A stretch of 13,361 nucleotides of DNA from Actinomycetota bacterium (GCA_003132645.1 PKYM01000351.1:9680-23040); one strand, 5' to 3'; positions 7,969 to 13,361 are shown, numbered from the stretch's first letter. Numbers and translations are program-made. Notes: a model not told the origin generated them from the sequence alone.

Positions 7969-8318
7969 GACGAACCCTCTCTCTCCCCGACAGGTGCGAT
8001 GTCCACCGTCTGACCTTTGAACGAGGGCATGCCCGTCCCCATAGTCTCGGTCCCGATGAGTCTGTTGACAAGCGTCCCCATGGGGACGAACACGAGCCCC
8101 GCCGGCAAAGAGCCGGCGTGGGCCGTGAGCTCGACCTCACCCTCCGCCGTGCGGATGAGCACCTGTCCACCGTCCTCGATGTTGAGGCGGGCCATGTCTT
8201 CAGGGTTCATCTCGACGAGCCCGGTGGCTTCACGGTACTCGGGCGAGTCCTTGCCCTTGTGCATGCCGATCGCCTGCTTACGCGTGCGTCCGGTGACCAT
8301 GGTGAGTCGTTCGCTCAC
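7965..8318 (-). CDS. fwdD: Formylmethanofuran dehydrogenase subunit D (molybdopterin dinucleotide-binding)
   Basis: A 117-residue protein from the GTG at 8318. It has the fold of the C-terminal pterin dinucleotide-binding domain of formate dehydrogenases, which in Fwd is a separate subunit. Landmarks are EMNPEDMARLNIEDGGQVLI (36-55), LPAGLVFVPMG (71-81) and GTGMPSFKGQTVDI (94-107). A strong AAGGAGGGG lies just upstream of the GTG, inside the ATP-grasp gene, and fixes the start; an ATG at 8300 lacks one. The first 41 bases overlap the end of the ATP-grasp gene in another frame, and its stop overlaps the fwdB start. FwdD is not part of the methylotroph Fhc complex (FhcD there is the formyltransferase), so its presence is strong evidence for a metal-pterin enzyme. 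Confidence 0.92.
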   Translation of the reverse strand: MSERLTMVTGRTRKQAIGMHKGKDSPEYREATGLVEMNPEDMARLNIEDGGQVLIRTAEGEVELTAHAGSLPAGLVFVPMGTLVNRLIGTETMGTGMPSFKGQTVDIAPVGEREGSS

Positions 8319-9471
8319 GGCACCCCTCCTTGTTCTCCTCGCAGTCTCTGTACACCGCGGCCGCGCCCGACAAGAGACCGGCAAGGCACGCCTGACGGTC
8401 TCGGCCGCGAGCCAGCACCGTGCACACGGGATGCCCGGCGGCGATACGCTGGCCTGGCGACGGTACATCCCGAACGCCACGGGCCAGCCACTCCTCTGTG
8501 TCGGGCACGACGACCGGGCGCCTTGCGTAGACGATTCCTTTACCGACGCAGCCGTCATGGGCGCGGTCAGCGACGGAGGCGCGCGGCAAGTGGCCGGCGA
8601 GGCCTTCGACGTGGAGCGAGAACACATTGACGCCGAAGGCGCGTTCCGCCAGCTCCATAGAACCGCTGAAGCGCGGGTTGACCTCGATCAGATACGGCCG
8701 AGCGACGCCTTCGGGGTCGCGGCCGATCACGACGTCCAGCCCGTTGACGCCCACGAGGCCGAAGCGCCAGGTCAGACACGATGCCATGTGGTCGATCTGC
8801 GCCCGCACGGACGCTGCGTCCGCGGCGGGGAGCTCAAGGGGCAACAGGTTGCCGCACCAGGCGAAGCCGGAGCTACCAAAGGCCGGGCGCCCGATGAGCT
8901 GCTCGGTGACGCCGAAGACGCGACACTCCTTGCCGTCGGCCACGAGCGCCGCCGAGGCCGCGCGACCGTTCACCTCGGCTTGTAGCACGTGGGCGTCGTC
9001 CAGCGCCCTGCCGTCCCACGGGACGACGCCGTGGCCGCCGCCGCTGCGCAGGCGCTTTCTCAGCCAGCGTCCGCGCCCGGCGTGTCTCTCTTCCCCGCGG
9101 AGCAGGGTCACAGGGTGTGCGATCCCGGCCTCCCGGCAGAAGCGTCGCAGCAGCCCCCAGTCACGCACGTCCCGGAGCACCTCGGCCGGGTTGCCCAGCA
9201 GGCGCAGACGGGTGGCAAGCTCGCCGACCACCTCCGGGTGGTTCTCCAGGTTCGAGCCGTAGACGACCGCGTCGGCGTCGATGCGCTCCGCCGCCTCTCC
9301 CAATCCCTCCGCGGTCGCCGGCAGGCCGAGATCTCGCTGCAGCGCGTAGCTCTCCGCAAGTCGCGCCTGATCGCGATCGCCGAAGAAGTCCACGGCCACC
9401 ACCTCGTGGCCGCCACGGACCGCGGATTCGACCATGGCACGAGTGCTTACTCCGAGGACGAGGACGCGCAC
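8278..9471 (-). CDS. ATP-grasp carboxylate-amine ligase, probably cofactor side-chain synthesis
   Basis: A 397-residue protein with a Rossmann-like N-terminus (VRVLVLGVSTRAMVESAVRGG, 1-21, in which only the GTG start reads as the first residue) and an ATP-grasp core. The nucleotide-binding segment is WLRKRLRSGGGHGVV (136-150), and the metal-binding segment is YLIEVNPRFSGSMEL (260-274) with Glu263 and Asn265. ATP-grasp enzymes activate a carboxylate as acyl phosphate and join it to an amine. Methanofuran synthesis uses such an enzyme (MfnD, tyramine-glutamate ligase) and methylotroph H4MPT clusters also carry ATP-grasp genes, so a role in methanofuran analogue or H4MPT side-chain synthesis is plausible but not shown. 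The GTG start shares one base with the stop of the mtd gene (TAGTG, 9469-9473), with AAGGAA upstream. The 3' end overlaps fwdD by 41 nt. Confidence 0.87.
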   Translation of the reverse strand: MRVLVLGVSTRAMVESAVRGGHEVVAVDFFGDRDQARLAESYALQRDLGLPATAEGLGEAAERIDADAVVYGSNLENHPEVVGELATRLRLLGNPAEVLRDVRDWGLLRRFCREAGIAHPVTLLRGEERHAGRGRWLRKRLRSGGGHGVVPWDGRALDDAHVLQAEVNGRAASAALVADGKECRVFGVTEQLIGRPAFGSSGFAWCGNLLPLELPAADAASVRAQIDHMASCLTWRFGLVGVNGLDVVIGRDPEGVARPYLIEVNPRFSGSMELAERAFGVNVFSLHVEGLAGHLPRASVADRAHDGCVGKGIVYARRPVVVPDTEEWLARGVRDVPSPGQRIAAGHPVCTVLARGRDRQACLAGLLSGAAAVYRDCEENKEGCRERTTHHGHRTHA

Positions 9472-10343
9472 TACCCGGACAGTTCCTTGGCCAGAGCGAA
9501 GATCTCCTCCGCGTCCAGGACCAGGTCGCTCTGCTCGAAGAGCCGAGCGATCGATCGCCGGTGCACCCTCATCTTGAGGTCGCCGATCCCGAGCGCGCCG
9601 AACAACAACTTGCCGTCGATCTCCTTGCCGTTCCATGTCGGTTTGACGCCTTCGATGCCCGCCGGCGGCACCGCGTTGACGTCCCCCAGCACGCGCAGCG
9701 TCGGATGACCTCTCCAGAGCGTCTCGGAAATCAGCTGCAGGCCAGCGGCACCAGTGCACAGGACCGCCTCCGCCCCCTCGAGAACGCGCCCGGTGGCGTC
9801 GACGTCAGCGGCGGCGGCAGGGGTCACCTGCACGCCGAAGCGCTCTTCGATGGTGGCGCAGGCGGCCTTCGCCCGCTCCATCGTCTCCGTGGGCAACGTC
9901 TCGGCCACGACCACGTCCGCTCCTTCCTTGGCGAGGAGCGCGGCCGCCCTGCGGCCGACCGGGCCGGTACCGGCCAGCACGACGGCCTTCTTCCCGCGAA
10001 GATCGCCAGCGGAGAGAAGCTTCACGATGGCCGCAGTCGCTGTCGTGTTGCACCCGTTCGCGTCGAGCATCACCGACGTGCGCAGGGGGCCGAAGAAGCA
10101 GCCGCAGACCTCCTTGAGCATGGCCTCGCCCTTGGCGACGTCGGTGCCCCCGACGAAGATCGCCGAGTTCTTGAGGTCGGAGGGGCCTCGCGTGAACATC
10201 GCGCCATACACGAGGGCGCGCACCTCGGCGGCCTCGACCCCCCCGTATTGGAGCAGGATGTCGGCGCAGGCATCGTAGGCCGTGACCGCATCGAAGACGC
10301 TCGCCGTTCGATCGCTGTCGAGCTGCAGCAGGATCTTCTTCAT
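9471..10343 (-). CDS. mtdA/mtdB: NAD(P)-dependent methylene-H4MPT dehydrogenase, MtdA/MtdB/MtdC family
   Basis: A 290-residue protein that would interconvert methylene- and methenyl-H4MPT (possibly also the tetrahydrofolate forms) with NAD(P). The N-terminus QLDSDRTASVFDAVTAYDA (7-25), FVGGTDVAKGE (63-73), FFGPLRTSVMLDANGCNTT (83-101) and FGALGIGDLKMRVHR (248-262) resemble MtdA of methylotrophs as I remember it. The Rossmann loop is VLAGTGPVGRRAA (122-134). DVNAVPPAGIEGV (221-233) instead resembles MtdB, so the subfamily and NAD/NADP preference are open. The start at 10343 is supported by GGGAGGT nine bases upstream and by family length; the reading frame remains open further upstream but without family sequence. 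It is the first gene of the ten-gene run and reads away from the DUF447 gene. Methanogens use F420- or H2-dependent enzymes at this step, so this gene is the clearest bacterial element. Confidence 0.93.
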   Translation of the reverse strand: MKKILLQLDSDRTASVFDAVTAYDACADILLQYGGVEAAEVRALVYGAMFTRGPSDLKNSAIFVGGTDVAKGEAMLKEVCGCFFGPLRTSVMLDANGCNTTATAAIVKLLSAGDLRGKKAVVLAGTGPVGRRAAALLAKEGADVVVAETLPTETMERAKAACATIEERFGVQVTPAAAADVDATGRVLEGAEAVLCTGAAGLQLISETLWRGHPTLRVLGDVNAVPPAGIEGVKPTWNGKEIDGKLLFGALGIGDLKMRVHRRSIARLFEQSDLVLDAEEIFALAKELSG

Positions 10344-10483
10344 GACACCCTGACCTCCCTCAGCCGAAAAAATCCGAGCCCGACGACGGACTTTCGCCGC
10401 CGTCCGCCCGAGATATACTGCCCTTCCATCTTGGTTGATGTCACCCGAGGAGGCATGAGCCGCCTCCGTGAACAGGATCACAC
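10344..10483. promoter_or_regulatory. Divergent intergenic region between mtdA/B-like gene and DUF447 gene
   Basis: This 140-bp spacer is the only divergent one in the window, so promoters for both the ten-gene run and the DUF447 gene should lie here. On the plus strand TATACT at 10414-10419 matches five of six bases of a bacterial -10 element. The region 16-18 bases upstream has no convincing -35. On the minus strand TATATC (10418-10413) overlaps it, and GTGACA (10433-10428 region, read on the minus strand) resembles a -35, but the 21-base spacing is too long. An A-tract (T on minus) lies at about 10367-10372 in the mtd leader. These are pattern matches only; no start site can be fixed. Confidence 0.35.
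10449..10467 (+). promoter_or_regulatory. Short hairpin in the DUF447 5' leader covering a GGAGG sequence
   Basis: GGAGGC (10449-10454) and GCCTCC (10462-10467) are perfect inverted arms around a seven-base loop. The left arm holds the best Shine-Dalgarno-like run upstream of the DUF447 gene, but it is too far (about 30 nt) from the ATG at 10484 and only one base from an ATG at 10455. The 10455 ATG opens a 27-codon frame ending at 10538. The hairpin ends 16 bases before the DUF447 start and could affect initiation or RNA stability. The perfect pairing is seen; any function is inference. Confidence 0.35.
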
Positions 10484-11071
10484 ATGGACCAGCTCCACCG
10501 ACTCGGCCTGCAAGAACACTGGATCTACGAAGTCCTGATCTCCACCTCTTGCCACGACACCCCCCACGCGGCTCCCATCGGCGTGTGGTCCGACGGCGCC
10601 GATGAGCTGCTGATGGATGTGTACGACGGCTCGCAGACGCTCGCAAACATCCTACAGGGCGGCCACTTCGTGGCCAACTTCCCCGTTGATGCAGGGACGC
10701 TGTATACGGCGCTGCGAGCCCCGGAGCAGCTAGCATTCGCGGGGGCGCATCTCGTCAACGCGCCTGTCGTCGTCGGATGCACGGCCACCGTGGAGCTCAC
10801 CCTGAGTCGTGCAATCACCGGCGGCGATACGGTGCGCATCGTGGGCGACGTCAGGCGCGTGCACCACGACGGGGCGCCGCGCCTGATCAACCGCGCCGAG
10901 GGGCTCCTGCTCGAGAGCCTCGTGCTTGCCACACGACTGGAGCACCGAGATCCTGGTGCTGCGCTGACGACGCTCACAGAGAACTACCGAGTCGTGGGCA
11001 AGGTGGCGCCGGGGTCCGCCTACGAACGTGCGCTGGCAGCGCTGCTGCGGGATCTCGGCCCGTCCTCATAG
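10484..11071 (+). CDS. DUF447 family protein (predicted flavin-binding split barrel)
   Basis: A 195-residue protein and the only plus-strand gene. The N-terminal half (about 10-125) is strand-rich with the pattern of an FMN-binding split barrel (EVLISTSC at 16-23, APIGVWSDG at 30-38, GGHFVANFPVDAG at 59-71). The C-terminal part LINRAEGLLLESLVLATRL (134-152) and ENYRVVGKVAPGSAYERAL (166-184) is typical of DUF447. The family is known from archaea and from H4MPT-using methylotrophs, where it occurs with C1 genes; no activity is established to my knowledge. The ATG at 10484 is the first start after an in-frame stop and has AGGA six bases upstream. Its TAG overlaps the mptG stop on the other strand by six bases. 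Confidence 0.88.
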   Translation: MDQLHRLGLQEHWIYEVLISTSCHDTPHAAPIGVWSDGADELLMDVYDGSQTLANILQGGHFVANFPVDAGTLYTALRAPEQLAFAGAHLVNAPVVVGCTATVELTLSRAITGGDTVRIVGDVRRVHHDGAPRLINRAEGLLLESLVLATRLEHRDPGAALTTLTENYRVVGKVAPGSAYERALAALLRDLGPSS

Positions 11072-12034
11072 AGCCGCCCTCGGCACCTCCACTCTCGCTT
11101 CCGTGTTGCGGCCATGGCTCACGAAGACCTGCGCTCCCATGCCCTTCTCTGCCAGGGACTCGCGGACCCCCACTTCGACCCTCCCCACGTCGCGCTCATG
11201 CACCAGTCCATAGACAGCCGGTCCCCAGGAACTCTGTCCCGCCCCGCAGGCCCCGGCGCCCATCAGGGCATCGATGGCCATGTTGGTCTCGCCGCCGCAG
11301 TAGGCACCGCCCTGCACGTCCGAGAAGTACGCGCCGGTCTTGCGATCCACGGCGGTCAAAGCGCGGCCGAACTCCTCGATGTCGTGCTCTACGAGCGCCG
11401 GCATCAGTGTGAGCTGCGTGATCCTGCAGACCTCTTCCGAGATCCGCACCGACGGCGCCAACGCTCCGAAGACCCCCTCTTCGCTGCGCCCGCAGAGGCC
11501 TCTGCCCTCGTCGGGAATGACCACGATGAAACGCCAGTCGGCGGGAAAATCGCGGCGCCACACGACGGTCGGCTCCGCGTCCCGACCGGTCCGGCCTTTC
11601 TTGTGCCCGGCGTCAACGATGAAGCCGCCCGCTTGGAACGCCGCCGTTCCGACTCCGGACCGCCGGCCCCTGCCCATGGCCGTAGCGACATCCCACACGT
11701 CGATGTCGATGCCGCAGACCATCGCCAGACCCAGGCCGATGGCGAGCGCGAGCTGAGTACCCGAGCCGAGGCCGACATGCTGAGGAATGCTCTCACGGAC
11801 TTCGATGGAGACTCTGGGGTCGACCTGATAGTGGTCGCAGAAGCGCCGCAAGCAGGCGCGGATCTGCTCTGGGTCGTCTCCGATAACGGCCGCGTCGCGG
11901 CATTCCTCCACCACGACCCTCGTGCTGGGTCGATCCAACGCGACGCCGAGGCTCCCGTAGCACCGGCCGACGTCGTCGCTCAGGTTGGTGAAGCCCAGAT
12001 GCAACCTGCAGCCGGTCGCTACCGATACCCTCAT
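11066..12034 (-). CDS. mptG: Beta-ribofuranosylaminobenzene 5'-phosphate synthase
   Basis: A 322-residue GHMP-superfamily protein that joins an aminobenzoate to phosphoribosyl diphosphate with loss of CO2 and diphosphate, the step that commits to H4MPT rather than folate. The N-terminus VSVATGCRLHLGFTNL (3-18), the GHMP motif IPQHVGLGSGTQLALAIG (83-100), GRGRRSGVGTAAFQAGGFIV (121-140), GGAYCGGETN (242-251) and the C-terminal GACGAGQSSWGPAVYGL (261-277) identify it. Length is normal for the family. The ATG at 12034 overlaps the dmrB stop (ATGA, 12031-12034). Its presence is the strongest single marker that this organism makes H4MPT or a close analogue. Confidence 0.95.
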   Translation of the reverse strand: MRVSVATGCRLHLGFTNLSDDVGRCYGSLGVALDRPSTRVVVEECRDAAVIGDDPEQIRACLRRFCDHYQVDPRVSIEVRESIPQHVGLGSGTQLALAIGLGLAMVCGIDIDVWDVATAMGRGRRSGVGTAAFQAGGFIVDAGHKKGRTGRDAEPTVVWRRDFPADWRFIVVIPDEGRGLCGRSEEGVFGALAPSVRISEEVCRITQLTLMPALVEHDIEEFGRALTAVDRKTGAYFSDVQGGAYCGGETNMAIDALMGAGACGAGQSSWGPAVYGLVHERDVGRVEVGVRESLAEKGMGAQVFVSHGRNTEARVEVPRAAL

Positions 12035-12597
12035 CGCTTCTCGAATCGCCGTAGGGAACACTCTCTCATGGCGTCCGCGATCTCTTCTGGACCAGCCAGG
12101 ACCTGGATGCCTTCCATCTCCGCGATCACCCGTGAGTTCGCGATGTCGACCGCACGTATCGCCAACTCCAGCCTCTCTCCGCCCGGACGTGTGGTGACTG
12201 TGGTCCCTTCGCGCTGATCAACCGGAAGCACGTAGATCGGCGTATCGCTCTTGGCAGTCTGCGCCACGGCGTTCGTGATGATCGTGTCGGCGATGCCGTG
12301 CGCGATCTTGGCGACCGAGTTGGCGGTCGCCGGCGCCACGACGAAGCAGTCGAAGCGCCCGATCTGGAGCTTGCCCACGATGAACGGCGTGTTCGCGTCC
12401 TCCTCGATCAGGACGGCCTTAGTGAAGCTCTCAAGCTGCTCCGTCAACTTGTACCAGCGTACGACCTTCACTGCCGCCTTGGAGAGCACCGCGGTGATCT
12501 CAACGTCTTGCGTCTCGCTCAGCGCCGACATGGCCGCGACGGTCTCCGGCATCAGATCGCCGGACCCCGTGATCCCCCAAGCCACCTTCAGCGTCAT
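12031..12597 (-). CDS. dmrB: DmrB/AfpA-type FMN flavoprotein, probable dihydromethanopterin reductase
   Basis: A 188-residue protein of the phosphopantothenoylcysteine decarboxylase-like flavoprotein fold. KVAWGITGSGDLMPETV (4-20) and the FMN-binding stretch VVAPATANSVAKIAHGIAD (86-104) followed by TIITNAVAQT match archaeoflavoprotein AfpA and DmrB. DmrB reduces dihydromethanopterin to H4MPT, the last step of cofactor synthesis, taking electrons from a low-potential donor. AfpA has been described as a ferredoxin-reduced flavoprotein. The sits-beside-mptG position favours the DmrB role. I chose the ATG at 12597 because AGAAGG lies eight bases upstream and homologues begin near there; a GTG at 12624 overlapping the previous stop (GTGA, 12621-12624) would add nine residues and is possible. 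Confidence 0.85.
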   Translation of the reverse strand: MTLKVAWGITGSGDLMPETVAAMSALSETQDVEITAVLSKAAVKVVRWYKLTEQLESFTKAVLIEEDANTPFIVGKLQIGRFDCFVVAPATANSVAKIAHGIADTIITNAVAQTAKSDTPIYVLPVDQREGTTVTTRPGGERLELAIRAVDIANSRVIAEMEGIQVLAGPEEIADAMRECSLRRFEKR

Positions 12598-12620
12598 GTC
12601 GTCGACCTTCTCAAGACGAG

Positions 12621-13232
12621 TCACGTGTGAAGCAGGCGCGCCACGTCGACGAGACGGTCCACGACCCGGTGCACAGCCGCGCTACCCTCTTCGTCGGCCT
12701 TCACTCCCTCGACGCCCTTGTCACGCGACCATATGGCCGCACCAAGATTGGCGCCGAACGAGCCGCCTCCCACCGGGATCATCTGGTTGATGATGTAGAA
12801 ATCGATCAGCGACTGCAGCGAGGGCTCCTGGCCGCCGCTGCGGTCGCCGCCGATGCAGATCCCCATCCCGACCTTGTTGCGAAAGGCATGCGGGTCACGT
12901 GCTACCACCGCGCGGCAGCGATCGAGGACAGTCTTCAACTGGCCGCTCACGTGCCCCTGGTAGACGGGGCTGCCGAGGATCCAGGCATCTGCGCGCAGCA
13001 TCTTCTCGTGGAGTTCGCCCATGGCATCGTCGAGGATACAGCCCTTCTTTTTCCTGATGCAGTAGTCGCAATGCGTGCAGAATCCGACAGTCTTCGCGTG
13101 CACGCTGAAGTAGTCGGTCTCGACCTCGTGGCGCTCTCGCGCGTAGTCAAGCGCTGCGTTGACGGCGTAGTGTGTGGACTTGAGGCGAGGACTTCCAGAT
13201 ATGCCCAGCAGCGTGATGCCGGTCTTGCTCAT
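12621..13232 (-). CDS. Iron-sulfur flavoprotein (Isf/NADPH-dependent FMN reductase family)
   Basis: A 203-residue flavodoxin-like protein. LLGISGSPRLKST (8-20) is the FMN phosphate-binding loop and GSPVYQGHVSG (87-97) the second FMN segment. Between them FCTHCDYCIRKKKGC (51-65) gives Cys52, 55, 58 and 65 in the compact C-x2-C-x2-C-x6-C pattern that binds [4Fe-4S] in archaeal Isf, which carries electrons from ferredoxin to other acceptors. It is first in a three-gene operon and lies directly before the DmrB-like flavoprotein, so it is a candidate electron carrier for it; that is inference. The start at 13232 gives a normal N-terminus and has GGTGA four bases upstream; an ATG at 13304 would add 24 residues of unlikely sequence. 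Confidence 0.88.
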   Translation of the reverse strand: MSKTGITLLGISGSPRLKSTHYAVNAALDYARERHEVETDYFSVHAKTVGFCTHCDYCIRKKKGCILDDAMGELHEKMLRADAWILGSPVYQGHVSGQLKTVLDRCRAVVARDPHAFRNKVGMGICIGGDRSGGQEPSLQSLIDFYIINQMIPVGGGSFGANLGAAIWSRDKGVEGVKADEEGSAAVHRVVDRLVDVARLLHT

Positions 13233-13272
13233 GTGGTCACCGCCCGACTGCTGACAACGGCCTTGTCGCTCC

Positions 13273-13278
13273 AATATA
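13273..13278 (-). promoter_or_regulatory. Possible -10 element of the isf-dmrB-mptG operon
   Basis: On the minus strand TATATT lies 40 bases before the isf ATG and matches five of six bases of a bacterial -10 element in otherwise very GC-rich DNA. The sequence 17 bases further upstream (TCGCGA) is a poor -35. It would give a leader of about 30 nt. Weak evidence from pattern only. Confidence 0.3.
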
Positions 13279-13280
13279 CG

Positions 13281-13324
13281 CGTGGGCGAGGGCAATCGCG
13301 ACATGCGTCACGCCCCCGCCCACG
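13281..13324. repeat. 13-bp inverted repeat upstream of isf
   Basis: CGTGGGCGAGGGC (13281-13293) and GCCCCCGCCCACG (13312-13324) are inverted copies with 12 of 13 bases matching, around an 18-base centre. Read as minus-strand RNA the single mismatch becomes a G-U pair, so the stem would be continuous. It ends two bases before the possible -10 element. It could be an operator for the isf operon or the terminator stem of a minus-strand gene beyond the right edge, but no clear U-run follows it on either strand. Confidence 0.5.
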
Positions 13325-13339
13325 TTTGCGTCGCATCGG

Positions 13340-13358
13340 GCGGCCAAGGCTTGGCCGC
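13340..13358. repeat. Perfect 9-bp palindrome at the right edge
   Basis: GCGGCCAAG and CTTGGCCGC flank a single G, a perfect palindrome of 19 bases. As RNA it would form an eight-base-pair stem with a three-base loop. The window ends three bases later, so whether a U-run follows on the plus strand cannot be seen; on the minus strand none follows. It may be a terminator of a plus-strand gene outside the window or a protein-binding site. Confidence 0.45.
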
Positions 13359-13361
13359 TCA

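Noticed and set aside
5069..8318. Fhc-type hydrolytic complex as in aerobic methylotrophs
   Set aside because: FwdB retains the cluster cysteines and metal-ligand cysteine and a separate FwdD is present, which does not fit the non-redox Fhc complex.
9117..10538. 473-residue open frame on the plus strand
   Set aside because: Antisense to the ATP-grasp and mtd genes. Only its last 27 codons fall outside known genes, and these are discussed as a possible leader frame.
10344..10736. N-terminal extension of the mtd gene to 10736
   Set aside because: The frame is open but crosses the divergent promoter region and the start of the DUF447 gene, and lacks family sequence. GGGAGGT before the ATG at 10343 gives the normal Mtd length.
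11114..12217. 367-residue open frame on the plus strand
   Set aside because: Antisense to mptG and dmrB, both of which have clear family motifs; no motif of its own.

Overview
This 13.4 kb, GC-rich window is a dense C1-metabolism locus built on methanofuran (or a related furan cofactor) and tetrahydromethanopterin (H4MPT). Fourteen genes are supported, thirteen on the minus strand and one on the plus strand. No RNA gene, insertion sequence, CRISPR array or phage gene was seen. No stretch over 300 bases lacks a gene. The longest non-coding gaps are 10344-10483 and 13233-13361.

Organism: the high GC, the regular purine-rich ribosome binding sites, the many GTG starts and the MtdA/MtdB-type NAD(P)-dependent dehydrogenase suggest a bacterium, probably uncultured. 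A deep actinobacterial or similar GC-rich lineage is only a guess. The other C1 proteins look archaeal in type: FwdA, FwdB, FwdC, FwdD, Ftr, MptA, MptG, DmrB/AfpA and an Isf-type flavoprotein.

Layout in the direction of minus-strand transcription: a short operon comes first, isf (iron-sulfur flavoprotein), dmrB/afpA flavoprotein and mptG (13232 to 11066). The only plus-strand gene, a DUF447 protein (10484-11071), converges on mptG, and the two share six bases at their stop codons. A 140-bp divergent spacer follows. Then a tightly packed ten-gene run leaves the window at its left edge: mtdA/B-like, ATP-grasp ligase, fwdD, fwdB, fwdA, mptA, dihydropteroate-synthase-like protein, DUF1464 protein, ftr and fwdC (partial). 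Genes in this run overlap or are separated by at most 46 nt.

Function: FwdABCD would interconvert CO2 and formylmethanofuran, Ftr would move the formyl group to H4MPT, and the Mtd protein would interconvert methenyl- and methylene-H4MPT with NAD(P). MptA, the DHPS-like protein, MptG and DmrB are candidates for building H4MPT itself. The ATP-grasp protein may extend a cofactor side chain. Cyclohydrolase (mch), the methylene reductase (mer), polyferredoxin subunits of Fwd and most remaining cofactor genes are not in the window.

The main point of interest is that the order fwdB-fwdA-...-ftr-fwdC mirrors the fhcBADC order of aerobic methylotrophs, whose Fhc complex hydrolyses formylmethanofuran without redox chemistry. 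Here FwdB keeps its iron-sulfur cysteines and metal-ligand cysteine, and a separate FwdD is present. The enzyme therefore looks like a true metal-pterin dehydrogenase working beside a bacterial-type NAD(P) dehydrogenase.
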